Shown: positions 24,321 through 36,599, counted from the first letter of the stretch. The stretch: 64,000 nt of DNA from Delphinapterus leucas (GCF_002288925.2 NW_022098004.1:6715759-6779758), one strand, 5' to 3'. Translations and numbers: made by a program. Notes: a model not told the origin generated them from the letters alone.

Positions 24321-25904
24321 AGTCATACGGTCAAGGCCACAGAGTCTCTATAGTGACCACATGCGCGTAGCTCAGCCACCCTGCTTCTCATCAGCACCCT
24401 ACCCTCCTTGCCTCTTTTTTTTTTTGTTTTTTTTTAAAACACAGCAAATGCTCTCTGGCTACAGGACCTTGGCACTTGCCAGGATTCAAAACCCATTCTC
24501 TCGTGGCGCTCACTCTTCCCTCTATGCCAGACTGCCAGGTGCATCTCCAGACCCGAGCCAAGTCTGAACAAGACCAAAACAAACGTGAGACCCAGACAGA
24601 GGGCTAGGCGTCAGGATGCCTGGGAGATGTGCGGTGTCTCCCTGGAAAGAGGTCTCTAGTGATAAACGCCAGGGCTCTCGGCCTTTCTCAGCTCTTTTTA
24701 AAATTTTACTCCAAAATTTGGAAAAGAGAAGGAATGCAAATTGATGGGAAAGAAATTCACATTTACTGAAACCTTGGATGGAGCACACCTTTCACGCTCT
24801 GAAAAACACTACAAGTTCAACCGCCACAGCAGCTTCACAAGGCTGGTGCTATAAAGGTCAGCAGAGTCTCTGAGGAGTTCTATAACTTGCTTAAGGTCAC
24901 ACAAGCATGTCTTCCCAGGATCCTCTGTGGACCCTGCAGACCCACTGATTGCAACTGTGGCCGAAACGAGCAAAGGACAAGGCACCACGTGCCACGCAAC
25001 AATAAGAATCACAAACACCCTCACCGGCCTAAAACAGACTTTACACTCGTTGGCCAGGGAACTGCGTCTGACTGCAGACATGTTTGGTTAGGTCAGGATC
25101 ATGTTGCTTATTTGTTTAAATGAGTCAGCACGTTTTAAAAATGAGCCGATTTTGCATTAACGACCTACGTTTCCAGCTGCGGATCTGTCGACCCTGAGCC
25201 TACAGTGTGGGGTACGATCTGCTCACCTCGTACCGGGCACACACGGGCTCCCCACCCACCACAGTTCCCACCCACCCTCGCATCTCACCCACTCTGCGGC
25301 CCAGGTTTTCTGTCATTCATTCCCTAGACCCTGTCCAGTTCTCTTATTTAGGTCACCTGCCTGGCCTCCTACAAGTAGATGAGTTTCTGGCCCTTCACCT
25401 GGAACAGAGTAGGTAGAGTTTTAAAGGAATAAGTGCAAAGTTCTGTTTTTGGACCTGAACACTTAACTGATGCTGTACAGAAGTAGCCAGAGCTCCAGAA
25501 CAGCAGAGACCCTTTATAACCGCAGCAGACATGAATTTACTAGGCTCCTTCTCACACATCACATCTACGGGGTCCCAGGAAAACGTCCAGTGAGTCTTGA
25601 TTGCAGCACAGGGTCACAGGGAAATGCACCCTCAGGACACTCAAGCATGGTGACACACAGTCCGTAGATCATGAAGCAATTCCTTAGGGGACTGAGGAGG
25701 CTGAACCGAGAGGAGTTCAGGGCCAAGTGCCCTGGCTTCAGTCACCTGATCCAGAGGAAGCAGGAGCCTGGTTCTGCTCACCTCCAGCCGTAAGAGCCAG
25801 ACTTCCAGGTGGGTACAGGAAGAAGCGTCAAAAAACCCAAGAGGTGCTCAAAATTGTCTCAGGCCACCTTGAGAGACATACTGGAAAAAATCATGGCAGA
25901 GCCA

Positions 25905-26030
25905 TTCCGACTAAGTGGCTTCAGGAAGGTCACACTACTTTGCGAGACTCAGTTTCCCCATCTGTAAAATGGGGAGGCTTTATAAGGAGGATTTATAAAG
26001 CACCAAGGACAGAGGTTGTTAAGACCCTTC
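25905..26030 (+). repeat. MIR SINE fragment
   Basis: 'aggaaggtcacactactttgcgagactcagtttccccatctgtaaaatggggaggc' is the MIR core in sense. Confidence 0.8.
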
Positions 26031-26064
26031 AGAGGACACGGAAAGTGGCCGCTGCTGTTAGGAT

Positions 26065-26290
26065 TTTTAGTGCTTCTCCACCAACCACCACCATTTATAC
26101 AGGATATCATTCTAAGTCCTTTATATATTTTAACATCTTTAATTCTAAAACATCCCCATGACATAGGCACTATTTTTTTCCCATTTCGTCCGTGAGGAGA
26201 CTGAGGCACTCAAGGTGAAGCACCTGGACCTCAGGAGTGCACTGCTAAGTGCAGAGCTGGGATTTGAACCCGGGAAGTCCATCTTTGGAA
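26065..26290 (-). repeat. MIR SINE
   Basis: 'cattctaagtcctttatatattttaacatctttaattc...gagactgaggcactcaaggtgaagcacc...gggatttgaacccgg' is MIR reversed; it abuts the sense MIR at 25905. Confidence 0.8.
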
Positions 26291-26606
26291 TCCACCCTTT
26301 TGCCATGACACTTATGGCCTCCTACTACCTGTATGAGGAAACCGGTTACATTGGATGTTTTTCTCAATCCTCCCCTCCGTCTCTGAGCCCGGATCCTAGT
26401 GCTATGCATCTAGCAGGCGGCAAGCATACCTCCAGATGTGGCGATAAAACCCACAGACCTTGGGGGCAGGGTTGGCGTCGAAGGTGAAGGAGAGAGAGTG
26501 GAGTCAGGAGGACTCCAGTTTTCTGGCATGAGCCACTGGGTGCGTGTGGTGAGCTTCTCAACAAGGTGGAGAAACAAAGAGTAGGTTTTAAACAAGGAGG
26601 CCTTAA

Positions 26607-26732
26607 TTTTTTTTTTTTTTTTTTTTTTTGGCTGGATCACGCGGCACGAGGGATCTTCCCAGACCAGGGATCGAACCCGTGCCCCTGCATTGGGAGCTTG
26701 GAGTCTTAACCACTGGACCACCAGGGTAGTGC
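26607..26732 (-). repeat. Short CHR-type SINE
   Basis: T-run, ggctggatcacgcggcacgagggatcttcccagacc ... ccactggaccaccagggtagtgc. Flanks aggccttaattt and aggccttcattt look like a duplication. Confidence 0.85.
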
Positions 26733-26929
26733 AAGGCCTTCATTTTTTTAGTGACACGTTCCATTTTAAACAGTTTCAGCTTAAAAGACTTACTAGAGGT
26801 CCAAGGAGGGATAACCAAGACGCAACTGGACATTTCTAGAGCCCCTACTCCAAGTTCGGAGATTCTCCCAATGACTTTTATGAGAAACCTCCCGCGGCCC
26901 CCAGTCTGGTTCCACGCCTTTCCCGACAA

Positions 26930-27110
26930 TTCCACGGCACCCTGCACATACCCCTGTCGTAGCATCATCACCTCTTGTCTATCTCCCCCGCAGACTGTGA
27001 ACCTCTGAGAGATAGGATCCTGCTTTATTCAGCTTGGTCACCTCATTGCCCAGCAGAGTGTCTAGAACATGGTCGGTGCTCAATACATCTTTACTAAATG
27101 GGTCAATCTA
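26930..27110 (+). repeat. L2 LINE 3' end
   Basis: 'gcagactgtgaacctctgagagataggatcctgctttattcagc...tctagaacatggtcggtgctcaataca' is L2 3' wording. Confidence 0.65.
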
Positions 27111-27118
27111 AAAGATCT

Positions 27119-27560
27119 TGGAAGGAGATGCATATTTGGGAACGTATTCATTCCCAAACTTAAGAGGCTTAAAACAGTACAAATTTATGATCTTACATTT
27201 CCTCAGATCAGAATTCCAAGATGGGTCTCACCAGGGCTGCTTCTTCCGGAGGCTCTGGGGAGAATCCGTTTCCTTGCCTTCTCCGGCTTCTAGAGGCCGC
27301 CTGCGTCCCTTGCCTGTGGACCCTTCATCTTCAAAGCCAGAATCTTTCAGCCTCTCTCTGACTCTGATCTTCGACCTCCCTCTTCCATCTTTTAAAGGCC
27401 CCGTGATGTCCTCGGGCCCACTTGGACCATCCAGGATCATCTCCCATCTTAAGCCCCTTAACCTACTCACACCTGCGAAGTCCCTTTTGCCATGTCAGGT
27501 CACATATCCACAGGTTCTGGGGATTAGAACCTGGACATCTTTGGGGACCACTACTCTACC
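27119..27560 (-). repeat. MaLR (MLT1-like) LTR fragment, copy 1 of 3
   Basis: 'gaggcttaaaacagtacaaatttatgatctta...gcttcttccggaggctctggggagaatccgtttccttgcc' to 'ggttctggggattagaacctggacatctttgggg', an LTR read in reverse. It produces a long spurious open frame on the plus strand. Confidence 0.65.
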
Positions 27561-28335
27561 CACACAGGGGGGTGTCCTGGGAACGGACCAAAAGGGTAGA
27601 GGTCACAAGATGGCAACCAGTGAGATGACCCCCGCCATGGGATGTGCTTTATTCCTCAGCCCCAGTGCTGTTCTTTCATTACAACACGTACTACTGAATT
27701 TCAATGCCCAACTCCTACCACGGTCCATCACCTCACAAATGTGGCACATGAGGAACACGGCAAGAAGGCCCACGACGCACCCAAACAGGGTCCCAACAGA
27801 GAAGCACGGCCAGCCCTGCAGTCAGTCCCACTCAGCACCAGGGCCTGCTTCTCCACGGAGGTTGGCAGTGGTCTCACATCTCCAGGGGTCATTTGGTGCC
27901 ACATCACAATAAAAGAATCGTTTAAAAAAATTAAATACAAGCCCACACCAGACAGAGAGGAGCTCGCCTCAGAGAACGCCGGGCAGCGGAGTCCCGTCCC
28001 CGCCCCATCTGGAACCTGACACAGCGGTGGGCGAAGGCGGCACACAGGAAGCCTGGCCCCGAGAACGCATGGCTCGTTTCTCTTCCTGCTCGAGAGAGGA
28101 AGCCTTTGTGCAGCAGTTCCCCTAGCCACGGGGGCTCGCGGCCGCCTGACCACAGAGACCGAGGCGCCGAGGCCAGGCCCCAGGGAAGCCAGAGTATCTC
28201 ACGTCCCAAAGGCCTGAGCAAAACAGTCCATCCAAGCCAGAAGGGTAAAAACATAAAAATGAGCATAGGGGCCATCACGGGAGGTGACCTCCTACGGAAC
28301 ATCAACATAGCAACATCAACCTGGCAGGCTGTGCA

Positions 28336-28830
28336 AGCCTCTGATGGCTGCTGTAACAAAGTCCACAAATCTAGTGGCTTAAAGCAACATAAATTTATTC
28401 CCTTTCAGTTCCAAGGTCAAAATCAGTCTCACGAGGCTAAGCTGGGTTATCCAGGTATGGGCAGGGTATGGTCCCTTCTGCAGGCTCTAAGGGAGAACCC
28501 ATTTCCACACGGTTTTCAGCATCCAGTGGCCTGGCCGTCTGCACTCTCTGGCTCGTGGCCCCTTCCTCCAGCTTCCAAGGACATCTCTGCAACCTCTGCT
28601 TCTGTCATCGCCTCTATTAACTCTGACCCTCCTGCCTCTTACTTAAAAGGATCTTCGTGATCACACTGGACCCACCTATCCAGACCATCCAGAATGGGCT
28701 CCCCTCTCAAGATCCTGAACTTAATCCCATCTGCAAAGTTCCTTCTGCCACATAAGAGAACATATACCCACAAGTTCTGGGTATTAGGACGTGGACATCT
28801 TTGGGGCCATTATGTAACACCCTACCTTTC
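28336..28830 (-). repeat. MaLR (MLT1-like) LTR, copy 2 of 3
   Basis: Same family and orientation as 27119-27560: 'ggctgctgtaacaaagtccacaaatctagtggcttaaagcaac' to 'gggtattaggacgtggacatctttggggcc'. Confidence 0.7.
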
Positions 28831-29039
28831 AACTCTCCCTATCAGTGATCTGCAGAGGAGCATGGTATTACTTCAAAGACAGCTTTGCAAGTATCTTTCC
28901 AGGAAAGCCAAAGCTTACCCTTCCCTTCACGCCTACCACATTTCCAGACACTGAGGCACAAGTTCTGGGACAAGGAAAGAGGGTAAATGAAAAAGAAAAA
29001 ACAAAAACAAAAAAAAACTCCCTATCTGCAGCAGCCAAC

Positions 29040-29225
29040 CATGTGTCAAACGCAGGGCAAGGTGCTTTGCATACACACTTGAGAGTCTGGTCTCACCTTT
29101 GCCAGTTAGCACAGAGGAGAATGAGGCTCAGAGAGGTTAAGGAACTTGCCCAAGATCTCACAGCGTGCAAATGGTGCATCCGGGGTTCAAATCCAGGCCT
29201 GTCCGGCTCTCACACTGGGCTACAC
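29040..29225 (-). repeat. MIR SINE
   Basis: 'gaatgaggctcagagaggttaaggaacttgcccaagatctcacagc...ggttcaaatccaggcctgtccggc' is MIR reversed. Confidence 0.85.
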
Positions 29226-29756
29226 AGAAAAAACTTGGATCTTTTTGAGATTTTTTTTTTCCTTTTGGTCCCGAAAAGTTGTTCACAGTAAAACCCCTTC
29301 CTTTTGGGTAGGAAATTATGCAAAGCATGTGCCACTGCCTCCACTCGCTTGGAGACTGAGCAGAGAAAGATCTATTTGGGGGCTTTATGCTCCAGTGATC
29401 TGCTTACTTGGCCTAAAACTCACCACCCACTGCTTATACATTTTTTTCTACAGAGGCCACTTCCTGAGGCTCAAATGAGGCAAGCTGGTGAGTCTGCCCA
29501 GCAAGACCAGAGCCGGCTCAGAGCAGGATGCAGGGCAAGAAGCAGGGCCAGCTCTGAGCAGGTCAGAGACCCCAGGGCCCGCCTCAAAACAAAACCGAAC
29601 CACATTAGAAGCGGCAGAGTCTGCCTGTTAGCCTGTCGCCAAAATGCACAGCGTCCAAGCCTGCGACAAAGGCAACAGCCACGGAGGCTGCCCTTTTTAT
29701 TATTTTATTCATTCATTCATGTTATTCAAAGGAGCCCCGGACTGAAACCGCCTGCA

Positions 29757-29812
29757 ATGTCTATCACTTAGCTTTTGGGGTAGTTTGTTATAAGCAACAG
29801 ATAACTGAAACC
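29757..29812 (+). repeat. MaLR-type LTR tail
   Basis: 'cttttggggtagtttgttataagcaacagataactgaaacc' is the tail shared with 32297-32336. Confidence 0.55.
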
Positions 29813-29819
29813 ATTATTA

Positions 29820-29990
29820 CTACTCTCAGTAACGAACACCATCATTCAGCACTCGCCATGTGCCAGGCATTCTTCTCATCACTCACAGGAACTCATTAAA
29901 TCCTCACAGCAATCCAGCAAAGTGGACCGTATTTCCCCCCATTTTACAGAAGGGGAAACTGAGGTGCCCAAGGTCATCCATCAGAAGGGC
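29820..29990 (-). repeat. MIR SINE
   Basis: 'gccatgtgccaggcattcttctcatcactcacagg...cattttacagaaggggaaactgaggtgcccaagg' is MIR reversed. Confidence 0.8.
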
Positions 29991-29994
29991 GGGT

Positions 29995-30385
29995 GGAATA
30001 CCACTCATCAATAGAAAAGAACAGGCTACTAGGACCTGCGACAACACACATGAACCTCAAGAACACCACGCTGAGTGAAAGAAGCCAACCACAAAATAGC
30101 ACATACTGTATGTGCTATTCCATTTATGTGAAATTCTAATACACACAAAACAAGCCCAGAATGGCAGAAAGCAGGTCAGGAGGTGCCTGGCGCAGGAGTG
30201 AGCGGGCGGGTGCTGACTGCAAAAGGAACACGAGGGAGCTTTCTGGGGTGATGGAGGGGTGGTGGTTACACATGCATACACGTGTCAAAATGCACTTAAC
30301 CATATTCTTAAAATGGGACCATTGCATTGCATGTAAATTATCCCTCCATAAAGTTCATTTTTTAAAGTTTTTTTAAAAATACCAG
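29995..30385 (+). repeat. L1 3' end
   Basis: 'acatgaacctcaagaacaccacgctgagtgaaagaagcc...gtgctattccatttatgtgaaattc' to 'attatccctccataaagttc' is an L1M 3' UTR. Confidence 0.75.
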
Positions 30386-30389
30386 ATAC

Positions 30390-30596
30390 GGGCTTCCCTG
30401 GTGGCGCAGTGGTGGAGAGCCCGCCTGCCGGTGCAGGGGACGTGGGTTCGTGCCCTGGTCCGGGAAGATCCCACATGCCGCGGAGCGCCTGGGCCCGTGA
30501 GCCATGACCGCTGAGCCTGCGCGTCCGGAGCCTGTGCTCCGTAACGGGAGAGGCCACAGCAGTGAGAGGCCCGCGTACCGCAAAAAAAAAAAAAAA
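30390..30596 (+). mobile_element. Young short CHR-2 SINE (cetacean core)
   Basis: gggcttccctggtggcgcag to gaggcccgcgtaccgcaaaa. It carries the 'gcctgggcccgtgagcc' core and lacks the repeated 'ccacaactactgagcc' block of the long form. B-box-like ggttcgtgccc. Confidence 0.93.
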
Positions 30597-30929
30597 CCAC
30601 CAGCTCCCATGATGCTCCCCTCCATCCTCCTCCCTTATGCCAAGTTGATGAGGTAGGCAGTCCTCCGTTTCCATGGAAACTCATGACAAGGGGCACCCTC
30701 ATGGAAACTACTCCAACCATTTCCTTCTGCCTGCGAGTGCCAACCAGGCCTGCCACATCTGACGAAGGCTGTGCTTGGATGGGTGGCTCTGGCCTGGCTG
30801 TCATCCAGACCACAGGGGCCTCCAGAAACACTGCCCTCGCTGGACAGATGGCTCCTGAAGCTCAGGTCCCCAGAGCTGCATCTCACTACAGCTGAAGGGT
30901 ATCGCTAGGCTAGGCAGGGGAAGGATGGC

Positions 30930-31140
30930 ATTCATCCACTGAGGTGATGTGTACAGTGTGCCCAGCGTGTACTGGTCATTGGGCAGTGCCCTGGAACACC
31001 GAGCAGAGCAAACACGGCCCCCTCCAAGGGCTGACACAGACGCGAACCCACAGAAATAAGGCGTAATCACAAGCTGGACGAAGCTCCCCAGGAGAAGGGC
31101 GTGGTGGAATGAGAGAGAAACACGGACGCGTGCCAGACAG
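30930..31140. repeat. L2/CR1-type LINE fragment
   Basis: 'cgtgtactggtcattgggcagtgccctggaacaccgagcagagcaaacacggccccctccaagg' follows the pattern of 19950-20140. Confidence 0.4.
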
Positions 31141-31259
31141 GGAGGCAGGAGGTCAGGAGTCAACTGAACTCAGATCCGGAGCCAGAAAGGCCCTCACCAG
31201 CGAGGAAACCGAGGCACAGACGGTGGACGTGGCCAGAAGAACTCTAAGAGCTTAAGACA

Positions 31260-31420
31260 ACCAGCTCACTGAATTCTCACGACCGCCCTACGAAGTACTG
31301 CAATCCTCACTTGACAGATAGGGCACTTGGGCCCGCAGAGAGGAAGTGACTGAGCCACGTCACATGGTGGGAAGGAACAGAGAGGAGATGACCCCCAGCT
31401 CTCTCCATCGTGCCCCTCCC
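31260..31420 (-). repeat. MIR SINE
   Basis: 'actgaattctcacgaccgccctacgaagtactgcaatcctcacttgacagatagggcacttgggc' is MIR reversed. Confidence 0.7.
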
Positions 31421-31739
31421 TCCCAGAATCTGACTTCTCCTTTCAGTCTTGCTCTCAACCCCGAAGATTCACTTAATCCTTTTTTCCCTCCCCCAGAGAG
31501 GAAGGGACACTAGACTAAACGCTCCATGCAAGCAGGCAACGTGTCACGACCAGGCACATGTGTCAAAAGTACTCAATAAATGTGTTACATGACAGAATTA
31601 TCACCCACCCTCTGAAATGCTGCGTTCACATTTGCAGTCTTTCCTGAAGGGCAGGTGCAGTTTGAGAACTTCACTTTGACCAACTGTGTTTACTGAAGCT
31701 GTAGTCACACAATATACAACTGATAAAGTACCTTGACAA

Positions 31740-32340
31740 GGCAGTAGACAGTGACCCTCAAGCGGGTGCATTTCATCTCACACCTCCTCCCACCAAGAGG
31801 GGTATCCCTCACCTTGAATCTGGGCCGGCCTCGTGACCTGCTCTGACCAACAGGATGAGACAGAAGTGACACTGTGCAAGTTCTAGAGCCCAGACATCAA
31901 GAAACCTTGCCGCTTCTGCCTCTGAGAACATTTCTTTCTTTCGTTCTTTTTTTTCTTTTCTTTTGGCTGCCCGGCATGTGGGATCTTAGTTCCCTGACGA
32001 GAGATCAAACCCGCGTCTCCCGCATTGGAAGCGCAGAGTCTTAACATCTGGACTGCCAAGGAAGTCCCATCAGAACGTTTCTTTGAGACCGCCACATTAG
32101 GGATCCAGGCTGGCCTGCTGGAGGACGAGAGGCCACACGGAGAACAGAAGCCCCCAGCCAACAGCCAGCACCAACCGCCAACCACGCAAGTGAGGCCATC
32201 TCAGAACGTCCACTCGAGTGAGGCCAGCACAACCAGCAGAGGAACGGCCTCAGAACCGTGCAACGTAACAAATGGTTGCAGTTTTAAGCCACTAAGTTTT
32301 GGGGTAGTTTGTTACAGAGCCATAGCTAACTGAAACTATT
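31740..32340 (+). repeat. MaLR-type LTR, interrupted by a SINE
   Basis: 'cttgaatctgggccggcctcgtgacctgctctgaccaacaggatgagacagaagtgacac' to 'gttttaagccactaagttttggggtagtttgttacagagccatagctaactgaaac'. The SINE at 31941-32068 sits inside. Confidence 0.65.
31941..32068 (-). repeat. Short CHR-type SINE inside LTR
   Basis: ttttggctgcccggcatgtgggatctt to gccaaggaagtccc. Flanking duplication agaacatttcttt (31925) / agaacgtttcttt (32072). Confidence 0.88.
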
Positions 32341-32344
32341 ATGA

Positions 32345-32585
32345 CCACTATCAACAAAAACTACCGTTCGTTTAGCAGTTACTATGTGCCAGGCATTCTC
32401 CTCATCACTCGTACATTAACTCATTTAATCCACACAACATTCTGATAAAGTGGATAATGTTTTCTCCTACTCTACATAAAGGGGAAGCTAGGGTGTCAAG
32501 AGGTGAAGTGACTTACCCAAGGACACCCACCGGTGACCATCTGAACTCAGATCCTCTGACTCAAGCCCACAATCTTAATCCCTTA
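32345..32585 (-). repeat. MIR SINE
   Basis: 'actatgtgccaggcattctcctcatcactcgtacattaactcatttaatcc...gaagctagggtgtcaagaggtgaagtgacttacccaagg' is MIR reversed. Confidence 0.85.
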
Positions 32586-32587
32586 CA

Positions 32588-32840
32588 ATAATAGCTTACA
32601 TTTATTCAGCTTTCTCTGTATGTTAGCAATTCAACAAAACGCTTTGCATGAATTAACTCACTAAAAATTCACCACAATTGGCAAGGTAGTTGTGACTAAC
32701 CTCATCTTATGAATGAGGAAAGGGCCCAGAGAGGTGAAGTAATGTGCTCCGGGTCACAGAGCTAGAGAGAGAGCATGCCAGGATTTAGACAGACTGTGTG
32801 GTTCCAGTGTGTTGGTTCTTAACCACTCTTCTACACTGGC
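32588..32840 (-). repeat. MIR SINE, second in tandem
   Basis: 'aatagcttacatttattcagctttctctg...gaatgaggaaagggcccagagaggtgaagtaatgtgctccgggtcacagagctag' is MIR reversed, directly after the one above and in the same orientation. Confidence 0.85.
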
Positions 32841-33099
32841 CTCTCTCTACAGTAACGAAATTCCTTATGTCTCCCAAACTGATACGTTCATTCTAAAGCC
32901 ACACGACTGCCTTTGGATCAACGCTGCCTACTTCTCTGTGAACATGCTGACGGCACACACAACATGTACCACTCTTTAACACAGCCCACGTCCGAGCTTC
33001 ACAAACAGGCTGGAACACCACTCGTGGTCTTTGGGCATCACACACACATACACACACTCTCTCAAGCTCCCCAGAAGAATAAGACTCCTCTCCAGCGTA

Positions 33100-33240
33100 A
33101 TAATAAAAATAACAACACCTAAGAAAGCTTTTTGTTCTTAGCGAGGGGCAGATGCTTTACAGGCCCTAAAGCATTCTATCATCACAGCTGCCCAGGGACA
33201 GAGGTGCTAACACTCCCATTTTACACATGGGGGGACTGAG
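33100..33240 (-). repeat. MIR SINE fragment
   Basis: 'gatgctttacaggccctaaagcattctatcatcac...cccattttacacatggggggactgagg' is MIR reversed. Confidence 0.6.
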
Positions 33241-33244
33241 GCCT

Positions 33245-33460
33245 CAACGTCCTCAGAGAGGCCTTTGTTGACCACCCCACCGTGGGTTCTCTCGCCCCTT
33301 GAATTGCCGTCATTAGTAAAGATGGGTCTTCGTCTTCATTTCCCTTTCACTACCCACCTCTTCCCACCAGCCTACGAGGGTCACGAGAAGGATCTTGTCA
33401 TTTGCCTATTTACACAGCATCCAACACCTTTAGTGCCTGTCAGGCTCTAAGCAGGTAGCT
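33245..33460 (+). repeat. L2 LINE fragment
   Basis: 'cctcagagaggcctttgttgaccacccc' is a standard L2 phrase. Confidence 0.65.
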
Positions 33461-34532
33461 GAGCAACAGGTACAGGAGCAAAGAAACTGGCTCAGAGGAG
33501 AGCCACAGCCCAGCTGAAAGAACCGGGACGTGGCCCCGGGCATCCGAGCCCTGCCCCACGCACAGTAACAATGTGTCCACCATCTTGGCTCTCCCTTCTG
33601 GAAACCCACCTTCTCAGGAGTGAGTAGTCATCTCTAACCAGGGACAAGGGCCCCTTCTCAGACTTGTCACGTGGCCCTTTCATGGCCCAAACCGGGTAGT
33701 GCCGAGCAACTCAGTGTCTGAGGGCTAACTGTAAGGGTGCTAAATAACACGCATTACAGGCCCTCAGAGGTTTCCGCCAAGAAGGCCACAGGCATCTAAG
33801 GAGCCAGCTACACCAGGGTTGGGACAACAACAGGCATCAAAACTGGATCCCCCCAAGGAGGTGGAATCCTGTGGCTCAGGCCCTGGGCTGCCTGAGAGGG
33901 ACTTGCGCTCTGGATGGCTTCGGAGCTCCCTTAACCTTCGGAAGGGCCAGGAGAACCTCAGGGCCACAGGATGAGTCGACAGAACCCAAGCAGGGCTGGG
34001 CAGAAGGGAAAACAGCCCCCAACCATGGCGGTTCTAAAGAAACAAATCAGGAAGCCTTGGGGGCGGGTCTCACAGCCCCCAGACATCCCCCTGGATGGAC
34101 AGGTCACCCTGCGGCTGTGTCTTCTGCCTCTGGGACCCTGAGGGCTCGGCCGAGCATAAGCAGTTCACTGTCCTGCGTGGCCCCCACCTGCTCAGGCCGA
34201 GACCCCCTGGGGAGGACTCAGAGAGGCTCACCGGCTAGCCTGGCCCCACAGGGAGAGCAGAGACCCTCCAGGTGAAAGAACCCTCCCCTCTTCCGTCCAG
34301 AAAGCCTCCACGTGCAACGGCTGCGTCCCCCTTCACTCACACTCAGCACGAATGGCCATCGCAGGAGGTGGCCTCACGGCGCTTTACTTTAAGCCTCTGA
34401 GCTCCCTGACGGTGAACAATGACTACACATTCCTTTCACCCCCGGGAAGAAAGAAGCGCTTAAAAATTAACCTCAACAACCAGAAGGTTTAGTCCTGGAA
34501 GAAGATTTGTCAGGTTGGCACGACTTCTATTA

Positions 34533-34879
34533 TTTTTTTTTTTTTTTAATTTATCCTTGGCTGCGTTGGGTCTTCGTTGCTGCGCATGGGTTTTCTCTAG
34601 TTGCAGTGAGCGGGGGCTACTCTTCGTTGCGGTGCACAGGCTTCTCACTGCGGTGGCTTCTCTTGTGGTGGAGCACAGGCTCTAGGCGTGCGGGCTTCAG
34701 TAGTTGTGGCGCACGGGCTCAGCAGTTGTGGCTTGCGGGCTCCAGAACACAGGCTCAGTAGTTGTGGTGCACGGGCTTAGTTGCTCCGTGACATGTGGGA
34801 TCTTCCGAGACCAGGGATCGAACCCGTGTCCCCTGCATCGGCAGGCGGATTCTTAACCACTGTGCCACCAGGGAAGTCC
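34533..34879 (-). repeat. CHR-2 SINE, full-length, with TSD
   Basis: T-run/ccttggctgcgttgggtcttcg to gccaccagggaagtcc. Flanks tggcacgacttct and tggcaggacttct duplicate with one mismatch. Confidence 0.95.
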
Positions 34880-34939
34880 TGGCAGGACTTCTGAAACAAG
34901 CAGTCCCAGTAGTTACAGAAGTAGCTACGTGCTAGCATG

Positions 34940-35155
34940 ATCCTCAGCACAGACGTTTACAGAGCACTTACTCTGGGCCAAACCCTGTGCTACAAACCTA
35001 GCACGTGTGAGCTCATTTGATCCTTACCCCAACCCTTGATAGTCCCACGGTACAAAGAAACTGAGTTCAGAGAGGTTAAATCAACTGCCCATGGTCACAC
35101 AGCAAGGGAGCACAGGGCCATGACAGGGGCTGGGGGCTCTGCTCTCCAACCTCCC
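34940..35155 (-). repeat. MIR SINE
   Basis: 'gtttacagagcacttactctgggccaaaccctgtgctacaaacc...gagttcagagaggttaaatcaactgcccatggtcacacagc' is MIR reversed. Confidence 0.85.
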
Positions 35156-35604
35156 TGTGCTTCATCTCCCATGGGGTGCCTTTCAGTCCAGTCCCTGCTA
35201 TACTCACCTCACTAATCCCCCCAGGCAGGTCCTCTACTCCTGAACGCTCTGACCTAAGACTATATCCCTACCCCTTGGCTCAGCTAAAACAGGCAGGTCG
35301 CCTCCAAAGACTATGTCCACCAAGGACAACAGTGACATAAACAGTGGAACAGAAAACAAACAGCAAAGAGACATTCCATCCCTCAGACCCAAGTGCTTCC
35401 TTCTTACTGTGTTTTAAGACGCTTGTACAGACCCTGGCCTGGATTCCCCATCCTCTACCTCCCACCCTCTCTCCCTGAGGAGGAGACCCTCTTAATATCC
35501 CCTTACCAGAGCAGCCTTCTGCACATCCAGACATGTCCAAGGTCAAGGCCCAGAGAGTCAGAGAGACTCCCTGGCTACCAGTCTTATCTCTGGTGGGTTA
35601 AAGA

Positions 35605-36095
35605 CAGCCACAAATTCTGTGCCACCCGTCCCATTACGACGTAGAATCTACTTCCCTCCCCTTGACTCTGGGCTGGCCTTGTGACTTGCTTTGACCAGAA
35701 GAACGCAGCAGAAGTGACACCTTGTCACTTTCGACCCCAACCCTTAAGAGGACCTGCAGGTTCCTCTCCCTCTTGTGCCCCCCGCCCACAGAAGCCAATC
35801 ACCATGTAAGAAGTCCAACTACTACGAGACCACTGAGCTGTGAGAAAGCCCAAGCCAGCCATGTGGAGGGAGGCAGACAGACAGACTGACTGCAGCAAGG
35901 AGCATGGAGGAACAGACACGACCGGAGAGCCTTCTTGGGACTTCCAGCCCAGCCAGTAGCTGACCACATCCAGGTGAAGCACTGCAGTCAACCCCCAGGA
36001 GGACAGAACCACACCCAGCCGAGGCCTGCCCAAATTCCTGACCCACAAAACTGTGTTCTGAGATGGTTTGTTATACAGCAACAGAGAATTGAAAC
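35605..36095 (+). repeat. MaLR-type LTR
   Basis: 'cttgactctgggctggccttgtgacttgctttgaccagaag' to 'gagatggtttgttatacagcaacagagaattgaaac'; same family as 31740-32340 and 52545-52990. Confidence 0.65.
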
Positions 36096-36244
36096 ATCAT
36101 CCCCAAACTGGCTTCCAGGCCTGGGGGATGGGGAGGCAGAGGGCGCATCGCCTTCCCAGGAGACTGACACCAAGAAAGGTCTCCCCCTTTGTGAGTCCGG
36201 GACCCTGGGTAAGCAAAGCCATCCCCTACCAATGACACTGCCAA

Positions 36245-36425
36245 CAAAAGCACTCAATTAACACTGAGCTAAAGGCTTCACAGAGCTCCCTCTGATCTGC
36301 ACACCAACTCACAAGGCAGGTACCATCACTGCACCCATTTGACAGATGCAGACACTGAAACAGAAGTCACACACAGACAGAGGAGCAGAGCCAGGACTCA
36401 AGCCCAGGCTTGTCCAACTCCAACA
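36245..36425 (-). repeat. MIR SINE
   Basis: 'acaaggcaggtaccatcactgcacccatttgacagatgcagacactgaaacagaagtcacacacagacag' is MIR reversed. Confidence 0.65.
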
Positions 36426-36599
36426 CTGCTGCTGTTACACGTGATGTGACCTCCCGCAGCCCATCAACTGCCCCAGGGTCCCCCCAGGAAGTGCACACTC
36501 ACAGCCCTCTGGGACACAGGTCAGACTTGGCCTCGAGCCACAAAGCACAGCCACTGGGACCAGAAAGGCCACAGTTGGATCAGTTTGGCTGCTGTTCCC

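Noticed and set aside
27118..27912. 264-codon open frame on the plus strand
   Set aside because: Its first half is an antisense MaLR-type LTR; no domain, no splice support and repeat-derived composition.
30390..30596. tRNA gene suggested by A/B-box-like sequence in the SINEs
   Set aside because: The B-box belongs to the tRNA-derived head of CHR-2 SINEs, which do not fold into a full cloverleaf with anticodon arm and end in an A tail.
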